Part shown: positions 1-5,480 of the stretch, one piece after another
Numbering within the stretch: position 1 is the stretch's first letter
Layout: each line of letters starts with the position of its first letter
NCBI GenBank assembly: GCA_902773455.1
Contig: CACYEW010000245.1
Coordinates: forward strand, 1-6,224
Direction of reading: 5' to 3'
DNA length: 6,224 nucleotides
DNA from: an uncultured Ruminococcus sp.
Lineage (GTDB): Bacteria; Bacillota; Clostridia; Oscillospirales; CAG-272
Translations under genes and position numbers: made by a program
Notes under the pieces: generated by a model
What the model was told of the DNA's origin: nothing
The model's database searches: none
The model's input: the letters and a program-made list of their open reading frames with translations, nothing else

Positions 1-369
1 AACGCCGGTAAGAATGTTCATAAGAGCGCCGGATGAAAGTATTATGAGTCTTTTCCACGGTTTTGCTTTATTGAGAGCCGCGGGATCGTCGTTTTCCTCG
101 TCTTCGCCGAGCATTTTGACGTAACCGCCTATCGGCAAAAGACGGAGCGAATATTTGATACCGGTCTTTTTGCTCGTATATGATACGAGCGCGGGACCCA
201 TGCCTATCGAAAACTCAAGCACTTTTACGCCGAGCAGACGCGCGGCGGTATAGTGGCCGAGTTCGTGAATGATTATCAACAACCCGAATATGAATATCGC
301 GACTATAACGTATAAAATGTTCGTAACTATCTCGGGCATAAGTATTCCGTTAAATAACGTCATTGACAT
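1..369 (-). CDS. rseP: RseP/RasP-family site-2 zinc metalloprotease, N-terminal 123 residues (3' end outside window)
   Basis: Intramembrane zinc protease that, in characterised relatives (E. coli RseP, B. subtilis RasP), cuts anti-sigma factors and remnant signal peptides inside the cytoplasmic membrane. Translating the minus strand from 369 gives an open frame to the window edge, about a third of a normal RseP. A hydrophobic segment (about residues 14-34) runs into the zinc-binding HELGH motif at residues 35-39, where the two His are ligands and the Glu is catalytic. The family's LLPIGGYVKMLGE stretch follows at 77-89, then an acidic linker and the start of a second hydrophobic segment with an LMNIL motif. 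The PDZ domain and C-terminal LDG motif would lie off the window. The start is taken as ATG at 369, 7 bases after the dxr stop; a second in-frame ATG at 363 is possible. The preceding AAGGAG sits inside the dxr end, 13 bases upstream of 369. Identity is secure; the physiological substrate is unknown. Confidence 0.93.
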   Translation of the reverse strand, partial: MSMTLFNGILMPEIVTNILYVIVAIFIFGLLIIIHELGHYTAARLLGVKVLEFSIGMGPALVSYTSKKTGIKYSLRLLPIGGYVKMLGEDEENDDPAALNKAKPWKRLIILSSGALMNILTGV

Positions 370-376
370 GAAATTA

Positions 377-1528
377 CTATATCTCCTTAAGTGAATACGC
401 TTTCTTTCTTACGGAAGCGTCTGTTTCGAGTATATCCGAAAGCGACGGCGTTTTGATATCGGGTATCCCGTCAAGCGCCTCTGAAACGAGCTCGTATATC
501 CCGTTGAAACCGAGTTTTCCTTTTAGGAACAGCTCCGCTGCGACTTCGTTTGCGGCGTTATACGCGCATGGCGTGACGCCGCCTTTGTCCGCGCACGCTT
601 CCGCAAGTGCGAGCATCGGAAATGCTTCTCTGTCGGGTTCGGCAAAAGTGAGCTTCGATATCCTGCACAGATCCAACTCTTCGATAACCGCTTCGCATCT
701 GTTCGGATAAGTCAGAGCGTACTGAGCCGGATAACGCATCTCCGGCACGGAAAGCTGAGCTATAACGGAATTATCTGCAAATTCGACCATCGAATGCACG
801 ATGCTTTCTCGGTGTATAAGCACTTTTATCTTATCTCTTCCTACGCCGAAAAGGTGCATCGCCTCGATTATTTCAAGTCCCTTGTTTGCGAGCGTTGCGC
901 TGTCGACGGTGATCTTTTTGCCCATTTTCCACGTCGGATGAGAAAGCGCGTCCGATAAAGAAACGCTTTCGAGTTCTTTTCTCTTTTTTGCGAAAAACGG
1001 ACCGCCCGACGCGGTCAGAAGGATCCTTTTCAGTTCTCTTTTTTTCCCGTTTTTAAGGCATTGGAAAATCGCGCAGTGTTCGCTGTCAACCGGGATGATC
1101 TCGGCGTTATGCTCTTTTTTTGTTCTGTTTACGATATCGCCGGCGCAGACCATACTTTCTTTGTTTGCAAGCGCGAGAGTTTTGCCCGATCCGAGCGCCG
1201 AAAGCGTCGGCATAAGTCCGTTCTTACCGGAAACGGCGTTATAAACGAGATCGCATTCCGTCTCCTCAGTAAGCTTGCACATCGCGTCGTAACCGGCGTA
1301 AACCTTCGTATCCGTATCCGCGACTGCGATCTTCAGCTGCCCGGCGGCGCGCTCGTCGACTGCGACGCAGAACCGCGGCTTGAATTCCCGTATCTGCTCA
1401 TCAAGCTTTTTTATATTGCCGTTCGCGGCTATAAATACGACGTCCGCGCCGAATTTACGGCATACGTCCGCCGCCTGAGTGCCGACCGATCCGGTCGATC
1501 CGAGTATTGTGACCTTCTTATTTATCAT
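377..1528 (-). CDS. dxr: 1-deoxy-D-xylulose 5-phosphate reductoisomerase (MEP pathway)
   Basis: Cytosolic enzyme that rearranges and reduces 1-deoxy-D-xylulose 5-phosphate to 2-C-methyl-D-erythritol 4-phosphate with NADPH and a divalent metal, the committed step of the MEP isoprenoid pathway and the target of fosmidomycin. At 383 residues it has the usual length. Visible motifs in order: NADPH-binding GSTGSVG (10-16); LANKES (120-125); VDSEH (147-151), with metal ligands D148 and E150; TASGGPF (172-178); the flexible-loop SHPTW with H197 and W200; and TVDSATLANKGLE (207-219), with N215, K216 and third metal ligand E219. HRES-IVHSMVEF (239-250) and QLSVPEMRYPAQYALTYP complete the catalytic and dimer region. 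No active-site residue looks lost. The ATG overlaps the cdsA stop by four bases (ATGA), and AAAGG lies 10 bases upstream, so translation is probably coupled to cdsA. Its product feeds the isoprenoid units used by UppS in the same unit. Confidence 0.98.
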   Translation of the reverse strand: MINKKVTILGSTGSVGTQAADVCRKFGADVVFIAANGNIKKLDEQIREFKPRFCVAVDERAAGQLKIAVADTDTKVYAGYDAMCKLTEETECDLVYNAVSGKNGLMPTLSALGSGKTLALANKESMVCAGDIVNRTKKEHNAEIIPVDSEHCAIFQCLKNGKKRELKRILLTASGGPFFAKKRKELESVSLSDALSHPTWKMGKKITVDSATLANKGLEIIEAMHLFGVGRDKIKVLIHRESIVHSMVEFADNSVIAQLSVPEMRYPAQYALTYPNRCEAVIEELDLCRISKLTFAEPDREAFPMLALAEACADKGGVTPCAYNAANEVAAELFLKGKLGFNGIYELVSEALDGIPDIKTPSLSDILETDASVRKKAYSLKEI

Positions 1529-2382
1529 ATTATGAATACCTTTAGCGAATCTATGACCGTATAGAGCATAAATATGAACAGTGATACGGGGATAACGCTG
1601 TCAAACCTGTCAAGTATGCCTCCGTGACCGGGGATTATGTTGCTGAAATCCTTTATTCCGAATTTACGCTTGACGAGCGAAAGAAGCAGATCTCCGAGCT
1701 GTGATATCACGCTCGTTATAACTGCGAGTATTATCAGCGCGCCGAATTTTACCTGCACGCCTTTGAAGAATATGATAAGTACAAGCGCATAGGCGCAGAA
1801 GAAGAATACGTTTCCGAAAACGCCGCCGACGGCGCCCTCTACCGATTTGTTCGGAGATACGACAGGCGCGAGCTTGTGTTTGCCGAACAGCTTTCCGATA
1901 AACCACGCGAAAACGTCAGTACCCCACGCGGCAAGAAAGATCAGCGGTACGAGATAAGCGTTCATCTCCGATATCATGACCGCCGACTGAAAACCGGCGA
2001 GTATATAGATCAGCATGAACGCCGCAAAACCGTTCTTCTCTATATCGTATCTGTCGGGCATGAATATGCAGAGCGACATCAGATAAAACGCCAGCAGCAT
2101 ATCCGTGAACACTATTATAAGCAGCAGAACGTGACCGTCGGAAAGACCTTCTGCTTTTATGAAATTGTATCTGCATAACGGCACGGTAAGCGCCGCCGCG
2201 ACGGACGGGATCAGCACGGCGGGTCTTGCCGTACCGACGCATTTCATTATTTCATAAACTCCGATAACGGCAACGACAGTCATATATACGGTCATTATCG
2301 GCGTGTCGGGTATCAGCGTCGGCAGCGTCAGCAGTATTATGAAGATCGCAGATACGGATCTTTTTGCGGTATTGCTTTTCAA
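1525..2382 (-). CDS. cdsA: Phosphatidate cytidylyltransferase (CDP-diacylglycerol synthase)
   Basis: Integral membrane enzyme that joins CTP and phosphatidic acid into CDP-diacylglycerol, the branch point for phosphatidylglycerol, cardiolipin and related lipids. The 285-residue product is mostly hydrophobic with several membrane segments, the first at about 11-24 after a basic start (KRS). The family signature is complete at 235-261: S235, K238-R239, K244-D245, P251-G252-H253-G254-G255, D258-R259 and D261. The upstream SPNKSVEG motif (176-183) and D156 also match the family. The start is TTG at 2382, 21 bases after the uppS stop, with no Shine-Dalgarno sequence visible. It is preferred because the frame has no ATG or GTG between the uppS stop and the first membrane segment, and the next in-frame ATG (residue 30) would delete that segment. 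The frame is the same as that of uppS. Function is secure; the exact start is not. The CTP used derives from the nucleotide branch that PyrH feeds. Confidence 0.95.
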   Translation of the reverse strand: MKSNTAKRSVSAIFIILLTLPTLIPDTPIMTVYMTVVAVIGVYEIMKCVGTARPAVLIPSVAAALTVPLCRYNFIKAEGLSDGHVLLLIIVFTDMLLAFYLMSLCIFMPDRYDIEKNGFAAFMLIYILAGFQSAVMISEMNAYLVPLIFLAAWGTDVFAWFIGKLFGKHKLAPVVSPNKSVEGAVGGVFGNVFFFCAYALVLIIFFKGVQVKFGALIILAVITSVISQLGDLLLSLVKRKFGIKDFSNIIPGHGGILDRFDSVIPVSLFIFMLYTVIDSLKVFII

Positions 2383-2403
2383 TTCATCAGATAGACGTAC
2401 GGC
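2383..2403 (-). promoter_or_regulatory. uppS-cdsA junction without a recognisable ribosome binding site
   Basis: These 21 bases between the uppS TGA and the cdsA TTG contain no AGGAG-like motif, unlike the other junctions in the cluster. An out-of-frame ATG-AAT-TGA mini-frame ends across the TTG (ATG at 2387, TGA sharing three bases with it). The simplest reading is that ribosomes finishing uppS reinitiate at the nearby weak start, which would keep CdsA output low and tied to UppS. This is an inference. Confidence 0.4.
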
Positions 2404-3090
2404 TCACAGACCGCCGTACCGTCTGTTTCTCCTCTTATATTCTTCGATTGCAAGATCAACGTCGTGCGGAGTCATATCCGGCCACAACGTATCGGTTATG
2501 TAAAGCTCGGCGTAAGCCGCCTGCCACAGAAGGAAATTCGAAAGTCGGTATTCGCCGCCCGTTCTTACTATAAGATCCGGATCGGGCGCCTCTGACGTAT
2601 AAACGTGCGATGAAATATCGTCTTCGGTGACGGTCGTTTTGCCTTCGGCTATGAGACGGTTCACTGCGCCGCATATTTCGGCTCTGCCGCCGTAGTTGAG
2701 CGCGATGAACAGTTTCTTTTCGAACCCGTTCGTTTTTTCTTCGAGCAGACTCATTTTATCGAGAATATCTGTTTTGATACCTCTTTTTTCACCGATAAAG
2801 CGAACGCTGACGTTTCTTTCGATGAGTTCCGGCAGATAATTGTCGATATATCTGCACAAAAGATCGAAGATCGCGTCGACCTCTCTTTTCGGCCTTTTCC
2901 AGTTTTCTGTCGAAAAAGCGTAAACGGTAACGTATTTTATGCCGATCTCGCCGCAGTAATTCACTATACGGCGGAACGTATCGGCGCCGGCTTTATGACC
3001 GTATTCGCGCAGCAGGCGGCGTTTAGCCGCCCATCTGCCGTTACCGTCCATAATAAACGCTATATGCGAAAGCGGTGAAGGATTGTCCAT
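2404..3090 (-). CDS. uppS: Undecaprenyl diphosphate synthase (cis-prenyltransferase)
   Basis: Cytosolic or membrane-associated enzyme that adds eight isopentenyl units in cis to farnesyl diphosphate, giving the C55 lipid carrier for peptidoglycan and other wall polymers. The catalytic motif HIAFIMDGNGRWA is at 9-21, with the key Asp at D15. It is followed by GHKAG (31-35), the FSTENWKRP region (59-67), the diphosphate-binding RTGGEYR (176-182, R176 and R182), NFLLWQAAYAELY with E195 (the metal-site Glu), WPDMTPHD and the usual ending RRNRRYGGL. These positions align well with D26, R194, R200 and E213 of the E. coli enzyme. At 228 residues it is compact compared with about 250, trimmed at both ends but with the full core. 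The ATG shares one base with the frr stop (TGATG); AAGGAG is 14 bases upstream and GGAAG 4 bases upstream, so coupling to frr is likely. A chain-length variant of the family cannot be excluded from sequence alone. Confidence 0.96.
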   Translation of the reverse strand: MDNPSPLSHIAFIMDGNGRWAAKRRLLREYGHKAGADTFRRIVNYCGEIGIKYVTVYAFSTENWKRPKREVDAIFDLLCRYIDNYLPELIERNVSVRFIGEKRGIKTDILDKMSLLEEKTNGFEKKLFIALNYGGRAEICGAVNRLIAEGKTTVTEDDISSHVYTSEAPDPDLIVRTGGEYRLSNFLLWQAAYAELYITDTLWPDMTPHDVDLAIEEYKRRNRRYGGL

Positions 3091-3644
3091 CAGACTTCCA
3101 TTATCTCCTTGGTACGCTTTGCGACGGCAGCGTCGATATCTTTGATGTATTTATCGGTGAGATCCTGCATCGCCTTATCGGACTGCTTCTGTTCGTCTTC
3201 GGTCATTTCGGAATTCTTCTTCATTGCTTTGCTCTTTTCGTTTGCGTCGCGTCTGATATTTCTTATGGCAACTTTCGAATCCTCGCCCATCTTTGCGATC
3301 TGCTTCGTAAGCTGACGTCTGACCTCTTCCGTGACCTGCGGGAAAACAAGGCGGAGCACTTTACCGTCGTTTGCCGGGTTTATACCTACGTCGGAGGTCT
3401 GAATGGCTTTTTCGAGTTTTTTCAGCATCGAAGGATCCCACGGGGATATAACGAGCGTTCTCGCGTCAGTAACGTTCAACGCGGCTACCTGAGATATTTT
3501 CGTAGGAACTCCGTAATAATCGACCGTCACTTTGTCAAGCACGGCGGGATTCGCTCTGCCGGCGCGGATCGTGGAAAGCTCATACTGGAGCTGTGCGAGC
3601 GTTTTGCCCATTTTTTCTTCATAAGGTTTGGTGTCGAGTTTCAT
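3090..3644 (-). CDS. frr: Ribosome recycling factor
   Basis: Cytosolic factor that, with EF-G, splits the post-termination ribosome so that subunits can be reused. The 184-residue product matches the family length of about 185. It begins in the three-helix domain I with STIRAGRANP (24-33), passes through the hinge into the beta domain II with DYYGVPTKISQVA (42-54) and ISPWDP (66-71), and returns to the helical domain with QVTEEVRRQLTK (103-114) and the strongly conserved VAIRNIRRDAN (125-135, including R131-R132). The C-terminal helix is lysine- and glutamate-rich as expected. The ATG at 3644 has the best ribosome binding site in the window, AAAGGAG at 3654-3660, spaced 9 bases. The gene follows pyrH by 22 bases, the standard neighbour order. 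Nothing is missing or unusual. Confidence 0.98.
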   Translation of the reverse strand: MKLDTKPYEEKMGKTLAQLQYELSTIRAGRANPAVLDKVTVDYYGVPTKISQVAALNVTDARTLVISPWDPSMLKKLEKAIQTSDVGINPANDGKVLRLVFPQVTEEVRRQLTKQIAKMGEDSKVAIRNIRRDANEKSKAMKKNSEMTEDEQKQSDKAMQDLTDKYIKDIDAAVAKRTKEIMEV

Positions 3645-3653
3645 TTTATTAGT

Positions 3654-3660
3654 CTCCTTT
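3654..3660 (-). promoter_or_regulatory. Strong ribosome binding site of frr
   Basis: AAAGGAG on the minus strand, 9 bases before the frr ATG and inside the 22-base pyrH-frr gap. It is a close match to the anti-Shine-Dalgarno complement and fixes the frr start. It also shows that this genome uses canonical sites, which makes the bare cdsA start stand out. Confidence 0.85.
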
Positions 3661-3666
3661 TCATTA

Positions 3667-4404
3667 TCATTCTACGGTTATTGTTGTTCCCACGCGTTCG
3701 CCTTTAGCGGCGCGAAGGATGTTTTCAGCCGTCAGCGCAAATAATTCCATCGGCATTTTTGCGCCTGCCGCTATCGTTGAAGCGCTTATGTCAATGACCT
3801 TCAAGCCCTTTTCGATCATCGTCTTGCACGGTATCGTATCGTACTTTACCGCTGCCGGATCCTTTTTCGGATCTGCGGAATATACCGCGTCTATATTCTT
3901 TGCAAGAAATACCGCGTCGGCGTTGATCTCGCATCCGCGCAGTACAGCCGCCGTATCGGTCGAAAAATACGGATTGCCCGTACCGCCTCCGAAGATGACC
4001 GTATAGCCTTCTTCAAAGTACGATTCCGCTCTGCGTTTCGTGAACAGTTCGGCGACCTTGTTCATCTCGACGGCGGTCATCGCGATCGACTTTACGCCGT
4101 TCTGATTGAATATGTTCTCAACGGCAAGAGCGTTCATGACGGTCACGAGCATTCCCATATCGTCTGCTCTCGCCCTTGAAAACTCTTTTGCCTGAGCGCC
4201 TCTGAACACGTTTCCGCCGCCCGTTACTATGCCGACCTGTACTCCGCCGTCGGTAAGCTCTTTCACCGTTTTTGCTATCGATTTAAGAAATTCCGTATCG
4301 TACGGACCTGTTATCTCGGTCTCGCCTGTCGCGACGTTTTTTCTTTTCAGCGCCATAGCTTCTCCCGAAAGTTTGAGAAGGATGCGCTTATACTTGAACC
4401 CCAT
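3667..4404 (-). CDS. pyrH: UMP kinase (uridylate kinase)
   Basis: Bacterial-type UMP kinase of the amino acid kinase fold, hexameric in characterised members; it phosphorylates UMP to UDP with ATP and is typically regulated by GTP and UTP. Starting at ATG 4404 it has 245 residues, near the usual 240. Visible motifs: YKRILLKLSGEA (5-16, phosphate-binding Lys and Gly); VTGGGNVFRG (60-69); RARADDMGMLVTVMNALA (77-94), the UMP-binding and regulatory segment; GTGNPYFSTDTAA (141-153, with D150); KNIDAVYSADPKKDP (169-183), the nucleotide loop; and VIDISASTIA near the end. The loop after KLSGEA (about 18-33) is slightly longer than in many homologues. The frame can be opened at a TTG at 4422, but that lies before the Shine-Dalgarno AAAGG (4415-4419), which points to ATG 4404 with 10-base spacing, so six residues are dropped. 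It is the first gene of the second transcription unit, about 33 bases after the predicted transcription start. Confidence 0.97.
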   Translation of the reverse strand: MGFKYKRILLKLSGEAMALKRKNVATGETEITGPYDTEFLKSIAKTVKELTDGGVQVGIVTGGGNVFRGAQAKEFSRARADDMGMLVTVMNALAVENIFNQNGVKSIAMTAVEMNKVAELFTKRRAESYFEEGYTVIFGGGTGNPYFSTDTAAVLRGCEINADAVFLAKNIDAVYSADPKKDPAAVKYDTIPCKTMIEKGLKVIDISASTIAAGAKMPMELFALTAENILRAAKGERVGTTITVE

Positions 4405-4443
4405 AAGATCATGACCTTTCAAATATATTTTATTTCATTATGT

Positions 4444-4472
4444 ATTGTACTATATAAATTTAAATTTGTAAA
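4444..4472 (-). promoter_or_regulatory. Predicted housekeeping (sigma-A type) promoter of the pyrH-frr-uppS-cdsA-dxr-rseP unit
   Basis: On the minus strand TTTACA (4467-4472) and TACAAT (4444-4449) are separated by exactly 17 bases of almost pure A/T. This gives one mismatch to each consensus hexamer with ideal spacing. The start of transcription should lie near 4437, leaving a leader of about 33 bases before pyrH, too short for a riboswitch or attenuator. The T-rich end of the tsf terminator falls where an UP element would sit. Seen: boxes and spacing. Inferred: activity. Confidence 0.75.
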
Positions 4473-4476
4473 GAGT

Positions 4477-4527
4477 AAAATAAAAAAAATACGCTCCGTT
4501 TGCCGAAATTTTCGGTAAACGAAGCGT
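4477..4527 (-). terminator. Intrinsic terminator of the rpsB-tsf unit
   Basis: Eleven bases after the tsf stop, the minus strand forms a long hairpin (4491-4527). ACGCTTCGTTT pairs with AAACGGAGCGT (one G-T wobble), then one A/C mismatch, then CCGAA pairs with TTCGG around a tiny A/T loop. It is followed directly by ATTTTTTTTATTTT (4477-4490), the U-tract. This is a textbook rho-independent terminator. Read on the plus strand, the same hairpin is followed by TTATTTTTG, so it could also block antisense transcription, though no plus-strand gene is present. Confidence 0.9.
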
Positions 4528-4538
4528 TATTTTTGCGT

Positions 4539-5462
4539 TTAGTCTTTCTTTACGAGCTTTTCGATCTCAGCCGCGAAATCGTCTTCACGTTTCTGCAGGC
4601 CTTCGCCCTTGTTGTAAACGACGAATGCAGCGACTTTCATCGCTTTGCCCTGTTCTTTTGCAGCGGACTCGACGTACTTGCCTACGGTAAAGTTGGAATC
4701 CTTAACGTATTCCTGCCAGAGCAGGCAGTTGGTGTCGTAGTATTTTTCGATTCTGCCCGAGATCATCTTCTCGATGACAGCTGCCGGTTTGGAAGCGAGC
4801 TTCGGATCGTTTTTGATCTGAGCGGCGAGGATCTCTTTTTCGGATTCGATAACGGAAGCGGGAACGTCGCCTTTATCAAGGTAAGTCGGGTTCATGGCCG
4901 CGATCTGAAGCGCAACGTTTTTGCCGCATTCCGCGTAATCGGCGCCTTCTTCGCATTCCATCTTTACGATAACGCCCGTTACGCCGCCGCCGTGGATATA
5001 AGTCACAACGTCGCCTTCGACGATAACGAAGCGACGGATGCTCATATTTTCGCCGATGGTAAAGATCTTGTCTTTAAGACTTGCTTCAACGGTAAATTCC
5101 GAGCCGGAAAGCGGGAGCTTGAGAAGATCTTCAACGTTAGCCGGTTTGTATTCGAGTATGGTCTTTTCAACCTGTTTTACAAAGTCGCGGAAGGAAGCGT
5201 TCTTCGCAACGAAGTCGGTCTCGGCGTTGACTTCGATCATAACGGCGGTCTTTCCGTCTTCCGATACGAGTATGTCAACAACGCCTTCAGCCGCTATTCT
5301 GGCAGCCTTTTTGCCGGCTACCGCAAGACCCTTTTCGCGAAGGATCTTTATAGCTTCGTCAAAATCGCCGTCGGCTTCAACGAGAGCCTTTTTGCAGTCC
5401 ATCATGCCGCAGTTTGTTTTTGCGCGGAGTTCCGCAACGTCTTTAGCAGTGAAATTTGCCAT
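4539..5462 (-). CDS. tsf: Elongation factor Ts
   Basis: Cytosolic guanine nucleotide exchange factor that releases GDP from EF-Tu during elongation. The 307-residue protein is slightly longer than the E. coli (283) and B. subtilis (about 293) forms. The N-terminal UBA-like domain reads VAELRAKTNCGMMDCKKAL (9-27) and ends in LREKGLAVAGKKAARIAAEG (41-60). The EF-Tu-contacting TDFVA motif is at 82-86. The core then shows YIHGGGVTGV (155-164), VALQIAAMNPTYL (183-195), the VKDSNFTVGKYV motif (253-264) and the C-terminal GEGLQKREDDFAAEI (286-300). Cysteines C18 and C23 lie in the first helices; C23 falls in the common MMDCKKAL. The ATG at 5462 follows the rpsB stop by 18 bases, with AGGA seven bases upstream. 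It is co-transcribed with rpsB and separated from pyrH by a terminator and a new promoter. Confidence 0.98.
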   Translation of the reverse strand: MANFTAKDVAELRAKTNCGMMDCKKALVEADGDFDEAIKILREKGLAVAGKKAARIAAEGVVDILVSEDGKTAVMIEVNAETDFVAKNASFRDFVKQVEKTILEYKPANVEDLLKLPLSGSEFTVEASLKDKIFTIGENMSIRRFVIVEGDVVTYIHGGGVTGVIVKMECEEGADYAECGKNVALQIAAMNPTYLDKGDVPASVIESEKEILAAQIKNDPKLASKPAAVIEKMISGRIEKYYDTNCLLWQEYVKDSNFTVGKYVESAAKEQGKAMKVAAFVVYNKGEGLQKREDDFAAEIEKLVKKD

Positions 5463-5480
5463 TTTACTGTCCTGCCTTTC

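Noticed and set aside
1061..1564. 167-codon plus-strand frame opposite dxr
   Set aside because: Arg-rich shadow of dxr; no motif, no convincing ribosome binding site or promoter seen.
1664..2242. Alternative minus-strand frames inside cdsA (1664-1906 and 1916-2242)
   Set aside because: Overlapping frames with basic, compositionally odd translations; the cdsA frame has the full family signature across the same bases.
2404..3669. Possible TGA recoding (TGA read as an amino acid), prompted by repeated TGA ends and the in-frame uppS-cdsA pair
   Set aside because: pyrH, frr, uppS and cdsA all end at TGA exactly where their families end, and tryptophan is coded by TGG, so TGA works as a normal stop.
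3075..3707. 210-codon open frame on the plus strand opposite frr
   Set aside because: It lies entirely antisense to frr and its flanks, its translation is a low-complexity hydrophobic/Arg-Ser mixture with no family motif, and frr is unambiguous.
4405..4440. Pyrimidine-responsive attenuator or riboswitch in the pyrH leader
   Set aside because: The predicted leader is only about 33 bases, A/T-rich and without a hairpin; the nearby hairpin lies upstream of the promoter and belongs to tsf.
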